Virus record (IMG/VR): IMGVR_UViG_3300009154_000171
Span: 1-31,907 of that record
Source of the DNA: a virus
DNA: 31,907 bases
Reading direction: 5' to 3' (one strand)
The stretch's first letter is position 1; every line of letters starts with the position of its first letter. Below, piece after piece: positions 26,500-31,907 of this stretch. The notes beneath the pieces were generated by a model. That model saw nothing but the letters and a program-made list of their open reading frames with translations, ran no database searches and was not told the DNA's origin. A program made the translations under genes and the position numbers.

Positions 26500-28185
26500 T
26501 TATGGAGTATACTGAAGGAATATATCACCATTATAATATGGTCCCCCAGTTCCAGGAGTTCCAGATGCAGCATAATGTGCAATTTTTATATTTTTAGCAG
26601 ACAAAAGAGATGCACTAGTATTATTTACTAAGTCTGGGTCGTCTTGTTTAATAAGAAGAGTTTCTCTAGATATTATAGTATTTGGAACTCCCGCACTTCC
26701 TGATCCATAAAGAGTTAATCCATCAACTCCTCCAGTTCCTCCTATAGGTACTATATGCAATCCATTTGCATCGGTAGAAAGTTTTATCTCTGCTGTTCCA
26801 ACTGTATTAACAAGTTTTATTGAATCTGAAGCTCCACCTGATGAAGTTATAGTTATTCCATAAGATCCATATGAGGTTTTTATTGTACTTCCAGTAATTG
26901 TTCCACCAGTAATTGTTGAGGCAGCAATAACTCCAGAAAAATAAGCTGATCCTGCGGGCAAACTTATAGCATTTCCAAGTTTATCGGTGCCAGAAAAAGA
27001 AGTAGATGTTATTGCAAAAGATATTTTATCTAAATCTGCTGTACTCCCAGTATCATAACCCAAAATTCCATATTGATTAACAAGTAATCTTGCACCTGAA
27101 GTAGCACTAGCACCAGAATAAAAAGTAGTTCCATTTGCACCAACATATTGAATTTGTCCTGTAGCATTTGATATTTGAGAACCAACCATTTTTAATGCTG
27201 TTGCAACAAGGGCATTTCCATTATAAGCATTAGAAGCAACAACAGAAGCAAGCGTTCCAGCAATTGAAGCATTTGAATCTACGCTTCCAGCAAATACCGC
27301 ATTACCTGTTGCGGAATCAATATAAAATGTTTTTGCACCTGTTTTAAAACCTGCAATACCTGTACTATTTAATATAATACCAGTTCCAGTTGTGGTTCCA
27401 TTTACAACATCAAATAAACCAACATCTGTTCCAAAATCTCCAGCAAATAAAGAACCTCCATCTAATTTAATATCTCCATTATTGTTTACAGATACATTAT
27501 TTGTTCCAATAGCTGAGAAGCCTGGAGTAGTAACATATATTGGAGATGAATATTCTGAATAAATTCTTTTACCATCAACATCTGTTGTTTCTGCACGAAC
27601 TTTAATTGCATAAGTTTGATTAGGCGCTAAATCTCTAACTGCTAAGGAGAGTCTTCCTGGAGCATTTAAATCAGATGGAACAACCGCATCTGTTGTTCCC
27701 GCCAAAAATGTTGGAGTATTTGATCCAGCAGAACTTGATTTTACAATAGTTCCGCCATTTGCGGTTGCGCCAGTTGGTGAAGATTGTGTTACTGCTCCAG
27801 GCGGGTTGCCCAGTGTTGTAGTTAGTGCATCAAATATAAAATTATTTTGAGCATTTGTAGTAATAGCACTTGGCATCTTAACAGTATTTACTGGACTTGA
27901 ATTGCTATTATAATAAATTCTTGCAGTACCTGCAGCTGACCCATTGTAAGGCGTACCAGAAAGCGTATACTTTTGCGTTGAAGATAACCCTGTAAAATTA
28001 TATGTAAGTTGTGTACCAATTGAACCTGCTGGTACTGTGTAAGTTTTTGATATAGCAGAGCCTACAGGATTTTTAGGAGTAAGAGTAAAAATAACTTTAG
28101 TACAGTTTGCTGGTTTAGCAAAACTGATAGCTATTGATGTAGTTGAAGCTGATACGCTTAAACTAGCAATTGTTCCAACTGCCAT
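26500..28185 (-). CDS. Tail fibre protein with fibronectin-like domains and repeats
   Basis: 561 residues. Residues 1-100 and about 130-225 are fibronectin III-like (TIASLSVSASTTSIAISFAK; DLAPNQTYAIKVRAETTDVD). From 225 the chain is Gly/Ser/Thr-rich beta-helical fibre (GDIKLDGGSLFAGDFGTD, GIILNSTGIAGFKTG, STITGGTITGSTIKT). The C-terminal region has GLHIVPIGGTGGVDGLTLYG and ends with YYNGDIFLQYTP, a pattern like phage fibre tips. AAGGAGG before the ATG. Host-contact function inferred. Confidence 0.78.
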   Translation of the reverse strand: MAVGTIASLSVSASTTSIAISFAKPANCTKVIFTLTPKNPVGSAISKTYTVPAGSIGTQLTYNFTGLSSTQKYTLSGTPYNGSAAGTARIYYNSNSSPVNTVKMPSAITTNAQNNFIFDALTTTLGNPPGAVTQSSPTGATANGGTIVKSSSAGSNTPTFLAGTTDAVVPSDLNAPGRLSLAVRDLAPNQTYAIKVRAETTDVDGKRIYSEYSSPIYVTTPGFSAIGTNNVSVNNNGDIKLDGGSLFAGDFGTDVGLFDVVNGTTTGTGIILNSTGIAGFKTGAKTFYIDSATGNAVFAGSVDSNASIAGTLASVVASNAYNGNALVATALKMVGSQISNATGQIQYVGANGTTFYSGASATSGARLLVNQYGILGYDTGSTADLDKISFAITSTSFSGTDKLGNAISLPAGSAYFSGVIAASTITGGTITGSTIKTSYGSYGITITSSGGASDSIKLVNTVGTAEIKLSTDANGLHIVPIGGTGGVDGLTLYGSGSAGVPNTIISRETLLIKQDDPDLVNNTSASLLSAKNIKIAHYAASGTPGTGGPYYNGDIFLQYTP

Positions 28186-28195
28186 TTATTCCTCC

Positions 28196-29122
28196 TTACA
28201 ATACTTGAACGTAATACTCAATGTCAAGCGGTGTTCCATATACTTTTGCTATTGGTGTTGAAAGAGCTGATTTGCTGATTATATAATCTTCGGTAGTTAA
28301 TTCTGTTGATACTGAAGCTTTAATAGCATCAATTGTAACTGAAGCTGTGGTATCTGTTTTTATGTTTATCGAACTAATTGTATTAGTAAAAGAAATATTT
28401 GCTGGAAATATTGCACTTAAAACTTGATATCCTGAATTATCTGATAATGTATAATTAAATACATAAGAATTATTTTGTACATCTTTAAATGTAACTGTTA
28501 AAATTCCAGCTACTGTATTATAAGCAAGTATTTTTAATGCATCTAAATCTGAATAACCCGCCAAACTAAAACCAAATGTATTATTTTCATACATAGTGTT
28601 TTGAGCCAGATCAACCGAAAACCCACCAATTCTTGGCGAAGCTGTTCCTTGGGGAACGTATCCAGTAATTGATACTGTTCCTTGATCTGTAATGGTTTGA
28701 CTTTGATCAGAAATGCTTGCTACCCAATTTGATAAATCTGAAAAATCAGTAATTATTCTATTATTTCTATTTGCAACATCAGTAATTCTTGATTCTGGAT
28801 ATAGGCCAACCTCATAAATATTTGCATATAAACTTGCAGGCAATGTGCCTCTTACAATAATTAAATCTGGATTACCACCTGTTGCAGACTTATAAGTTTT
28901 TAGAGATACTGGAACTCTTGCAGTTTCAAAACTAAGTTCAACGTCAGATGTAGACGGAGCAGTATCAATTGCTCCAAAACACATATCTGCTGCCCATTCA
29001 GTTCTTATTCCAGCAAGGTATTGGAGCAACACCTTTCTTCCATTTGTAGTAATAAGGTTTTCTGATCTTCCTATTTCTTTACCATCTTGTTTAAATACAT
29101 ATGTTCCTTTAAATTGTAACAT
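28196..29122 (-). CDS. Structural tail/baseplate protein
   Basis: 308 residues. MLQFKGTYVFKQDGKEIGRS and NLITTNGRKVLLQYLAGI begin with a motif I recall in tail-fibre-connector proteins (N.I...G...LL.YLAG). The middle part (about 120-270) reads as a carbohydrate-binding-like beta sandwich (FSDLSNWVASISDQSQTITD). It ends with a beta strand (YYVQVL). Overlaps the next gene upstream by 14 bases. A baseplate or fibre-hub part, unproven. Confidence 0.65.
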   Translation of the reverse strand: MLQFKGTYVFKQDGKEIGRSENLITTNGRKVLLQYLAGIRTEWAADMCFGAIDTAPSTSDVELSFETARVPVSLKTYKSATGGNPDLIIVRGTLPASLYANIYEVGLYPESRITDVANRNNRIITDFSDLSNWVASISDQSQTITDQGTVSITGYVPQGTASPRIGGFSVDLAQNTMYENNTFGFSLAGYSDLDALKILAYNTVAGILTVTFKDVQNNSYVFNYTLSDNSGYQVLSAIFPANISFTNTISSINIKTDTTASVTIDAIKASVSTELTTEDYIISKSALSTPIAKVYGTPLDIEYYVQVL

Positions 29123-29906
29123 TATATGTAACCGCCTTTGTTGTTGAATCAGTATATTTTGCTGCTATTTTAAATGAATAATTTCCACTAAATGAGTAGC
29201 CAGCTTTAGGAGTAATGGTAAAAAAATGATAACCATTTGCATTAAGATTTGAATTTGAATGATAAGGATAAAAAGTTTTTTTGCCAGGAACATCTAAGTT
29301 TGATCCAGTTACATTAACTTCATAACCAATTGCATTTTCATAACCTTTCCATTTTAAAGTAATGTTGCTTGTTGTTTTTACTGTGTAAGATACTGTTGAT
29401 AAAACAACAGCTTTTTTTATTGCATCGCTTTTTATAGTTTTTGTTGCATTAGCATTTGTAGAATCAGCTCCACCTACAGCATTTATTGCTGTTGATACTT
29501 GATGGTTTGATATATCTGCAACCGCAGTATATTGAATTTCTCCATCTGTTGAAATTTCATCAGTAGCGGGATCAAAAGTTACAATTAAAGAAATTAAACT
29601 TGAAGCATTAGATTGGTTATATTCTATGCTTGCAGGATCTGTGGGGTCCCAATAAACATTTGTTGGAGGGTGCAAGGTTATAGATAGAACACCTTCATCA
29701 GTATCGTCTGATTGTTTTACCTGATTTGTTTTTAAATATTTAAGATAATCATCATCATTAAGTACAACAACTTCGCCAACATAGTTATTTATATAGAAGG
29801 AATCTTTGGCTCTTGGGTCATCTTGGTGCAAAACAAGGGTTTTACGTTTTTGTACGCTTCCTGCTAGCCCTGTAACAACTCTATTGCTTGAATACACGTT
29901 GGTCAT
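29109..29906 (-). CDS. Structural tail protein with beta-sandwich domains
   Basis: 265 residues. N-terminal part (VVTGLAGSVQKRKTLVLHQD…) is charged and helical/strand mixed. The rest has two Ig-like or fibronectin-like stretches (IQYTAVADISNHQVSTAIN; ITLKWKGYENAIGYEVNVTG) and ends with GNYSFKIAAKYTDSTTKAVT. Strong AAAGGAGG before the ATG at 29906. A TATAAT at 29922-29927 lies too near the ribosome site to be convincing. Virion protein of unknown place. Confidence 0.65.
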   Translation of the reverse strand: MTNVYSSNRVVTGLAGSVQKRKTLVLHQDDPRAKDSFYINNYVGEVVVLNDDDYLKYLKTNQVKQSDDTDEGVLSITLHPPTNVYWDPTDPASIEYNQSNASSLISLIVTFDPATDEISTDGEIQYTAVADISNHQVSTAINAVGGADSTNANATKTIKSDAIKKAVVLSTVSYTVKTTSNITLKWKGYENAIGYEVNVTGSNLDVPGKKTFYPYHSNSNLNANGYHFFTITPKAGYSFSGNYSFKIAAKYTDSTTKAVTYNVTI

Positions 29907-29929
29907 TTTTCCTCCTTTACCATTATACC

Positions 29930-31907
29930 TTATCCTATTTGATTAAGGGTTAATACAGTTTTTAAACCCTGATCAAATGATTGTTGAACTCCTTGAACAA
30001 AATATGTTTGATTAGATATATTCTTCAATGAATAATTAACTTTAACAACATCTCCAATTTCAAATAAAGGGTTTCCATATACTGAAACTGTTGTATCCCT
30101 ACTGAACCCGTCAACTGCTCTAAAAATATTCTTTAAAATTCCTAGTGCAGCATTTTTTGATTGTACCCAGTTTGATCTAATCTCAATACTTTCATTAATA
30201 TTTGCTGGATCAAAAACTTTTTCTATTGCTACTTCGCTACTTAAAGAAACTAACTCATTAGTATTAATTAAAAACGTTACATCCAAATTTGGATTTACTG
30301 CGTCTGGAAATTTTTTAATCCATATAGATGACGGGGATCCGTTAATAATTGCAAATCTGCCTCTGAATCCAGAATTATATATTTGAGAATATGCAAGTGC
30401 ATCTGAACCTACAGTTACATGTTCAAGGGTTTGTTTTTGCCCCTCTCCCGTATAGTAGTACCAACGATACGGTGCGGGTAAAGCATAAGCACTAAGCGCT
30501 GGTGCAGTTTGATATTGAATGTCATAATAATTAATTCCAAAAATTTGTGGCTTTGTTTGCATCATATAATTAATTTCAAAAACTTTATGTCCTCCAGCTA
30601 TAGTGCTTGCAAAACTTGGTAGTTGCCAGTGATACCACATTGCTGGATCTGTCAAAGCAGTTTGAGTTGCATATAATTCAGAAAAAGCTATGCTTCCAGC
30701 TGTAGAATTTTCTTGATTTTTAGTTTGTGCAAATATACCATATTGACCTGATGTATTAATTGTTATATCTTTTGTTTCTATATTTAATTTCTTTTTATTT
30801 AAATGAATTTCAAATGAAGCGCTTTTAATTTGTTGTTTTGTAACAGAATCAATCCATGTGTTTGGGTTTTCAATTTTAACAAATTTAAGATGAACAGATT
30901 TTCCAAATTCTTCAAAAGGTGAACCTGCTGGATAAGATGCAATATCATTTAATAATGATTCGCTAATATCAACAAAAGGAATTCCTTTACCAGCTTTTGA
31001 TAAAAGTGAATTACTTTCAGTACCTTGATAAACATATAAACGATATGCGGGGGTTGCAGCAAGTGAGCTACCAATATATTTTGTTCCACCATTTTCTTGT
31101 CTTAATTCTACATATATTGGATTACTGCCACTTCTTATACCAAATACTATTCCCCCGCCCATTCCAATATGAAATGGATTTCCAGAACTTGGGCCTACAT
31201 GCATTTTTGTAGAAAATGTATTATACGGATGACTTGAATCACTTTGCTCACTACTTCCTGGAACTAATATGCTATATGTTCCAACGGTTGTGGCGTTCAT
31301 TTGAATGTGATTATTTGAATTTAAAGAAGGATTTAGTCCACCTGTAACAATCATTTTTGAATAAAGAGAATTAACATCTGATGAGCCAGATGTTGATGAA
31401 CCATTTAAATTTGTAATAAGGTTATGTGTTCTTACTGGAGTATTAAATAGTCCTCTTTCAACGTTTGCAATTTTGCCTGTTGGCGAATAATGTATTACTC
31501 CGCCCCAGCCTGACCTAGCAGAAAAATCTGAAACAGCTGTAGATAAATCAGAACTGCTTGATACTATAACTCGATAATCATTATCAATAAAACTTGCAGT
31601 CATTGCTGGATCTATAACATTTAATTTTCCAATATTAAATTTAAATTCTTTATCTTTAAAAGATACTATTTCTCCTTCAATAATCGCATAACCTGCGTGA
31701 TCTACTCCAAATGAACTAAATGTATTTGTTAAATCATCTGGATTAATATAAAAATAATTTTGAGAATAAGAATATATTGAATCATTTAAATAATTAAAAG
31801 TACAAACATCTTCTTTTTCTGCTTGCCATAAAACGTCATATTTATCTATTAAATTTGTTGTTAATGTTTTAACGCTGGTCAATCCTTCTAGACCAATTGT
31901 TTTTACA
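29930..31907 (-). CDS. Tail/baseplate protein, cut by the window edge
   Basis: The open frame continues beyond the right edge; codons to 31906 read VKTIGLEG before TSVKTL, so the start is outside and the visible part is about 658 residues. The middle (about 160-400) looks like a LamG/concanavalin-type beta domain (ASFEIHLNKKKLNIETKDIT; GIFAQTKNQENSTAGSIAFS). The C-terminal ~100 residues carry NPLFEIGDVVKVNYSLKNI and TYFVQGVQQSFDQGLKTVLT, the ending of baseplate-hub or tail-lysin-type proteins seen in phages. Probably a baseplate or tail-tip component upstream of the fibres. Confidence 0.7.
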   Translation of the reverse strand, partial: VKTIGLEGLTSVKTLTTNLIDKYDVLWQAEKEDVCTFNYLNDSIYSYSQNYFYINPDDLTNTFSSFGVDHAGYAIIEGEIVSFKDKEFKFNIGKLNVIDPAMTASFIDNDYRVIVSSSSDLSTAVSDFSARSGWGGVIHYSPTGKIANVERGLFNTPVRTHNLITNLNGSSTSGSSDVNSLYSKMIVTGGLNPSLNSNNHIQMNATTVGTYSILVPGSSEQSDSSHPYNTFSTKMHVGPSSGNPFHIGMGGGIVFGIRSGSNPIYVELRQENGGTKYIGSSLAATPAYRLYVYQGTESNSLLSKAGKGIPFVDISESLLNDIASYPAGSPFEEFGKSVHLKFVKIENPNTWIDSVTKQQIKSASFEIHLNKKKLNIETKDITINTSGQYGIFAQTKNQENSTAGSIAFSELYATQTALTDPAMWYHWQLPSFASTIAGGHKVFEINYMMQTKPQIFGINYYDIQYQTAPALSAYALPAPYRWYYYTGEGQKQTLEHVTVGSDALAYSQIYNSGFRGRFAIINGSPSSIWIKKFPDAVNPNLDVTFLINTNELVSLSSEVAIEKVFDPANINESIEIRSNWVQSKNAALGILKNIFRAVDGFSRDTTVSVYGNPLFEIGDVVKVNYSLKNISNQTYFVQGVQQSFDQGLKTVLTLNQIG

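Noticed and set aside
1-31907. Temperate-phage signals (integrase, repressor, att site)
   Set aside because: None found in any frame of the window; the rest of the genome is not visible, so lifestyle stays open.

Overview
The window looks like a contiguous piece of a tailed double-stranded DNA phage genome. It carries large and small terminase genes, a replication and recombination block with its own DNA polymerase III alpha subunit, and a set of tail and fibre genes at the right end. Almost every gene lies on the minus strand, with overlaps of a few bases (TAATG, ATGA, GTGA) that suggest long translationally coupled transcripts. The only plus-strand gene is a small membrane protein near the left end. 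I see no integrase, repressor, attachment site, insertion sequence or CRISPR array. The right edge cuts through a tail gene. Portal and capsid genes are not in the window. The sequence is AT-rich by eye. Several small proteins (the Cys/His protein at 3186-3425, the acidic protein at 10779-10961, the membrane protein at 716-1015) resemble families I associate with actinobacteria and their phages, so an AT-rich, possibly freshwater, actinobacterial host is my inference and not a demonstrated fact.

Layout from left to right. 1-1600: two stress-type proteins (a Dps ferritin and an Hsp20 small heat-shock protein), a small basic protein and the lone plus-strand membrane protein. 1608-2645: a modular zinc-ribbon protein with a duplicated end module. 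2662-3533: six tRNA genes (Gln-UUG, Ser-GCU, Leu-UAA, Gly-GCC, Met/Ile-CAU, Asn-GUU), a small Cys/His protein, and a 124-base structured element packed between two tRNAs. 3544-6417: terminase region with an FmdB-like zinc ribbon. 6426-8853: a modification cassette (FkbM-like methyltransferase, DUF1599-like protein, sugar nucleotidyltransferase, family 2 glycosyltransferase, tiny HTH protein). 8840-12834: recombination genes (RuvC-like resolvase, Cas4-like nuclease, PD-(D/E)XK nuclease, RecA) with small zinc-finger and unknown proteins. 12834-20776: replication genes (Pol III alpha, ssDNA-binding protein, primase, DnaB-type helicase, probable helper, HTH protein). 20796-22281: holin-like membrane protein, metallophosphoesterase and HNH endonuclease. 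22281-31907: tail, fibre and baseplate genes, interrupted by a 2-oxoglutarate oxygenase and a Cys-rich partner.

How it may work together: the phage replicates with its own Pol III alpha, primase, helicase and SSB, recombines and resolves DNA with RecA and nucleases, and packages with TerS/TerL. The tRNAs read codons such as CAA and TTA that suit an AT-rich genome. Promoter-like sequences fall into two types. One is an extended -10 (TGGTATAAT or TGATATAAT) without a -35. The other is TTGACA-like with a 17-18 base spacer. Several lie so close to the ATG that the mRNA would be leaderless. The most unusual items are a class I-shaped tRNA-Leu(UAA), the structured element inside the tRNA array, a possible ROSE-like RNA thermometer before hsp20, the modification cassette, and a fibre with a 12-base tandem-repeat hinge and a Cys-rich tip.
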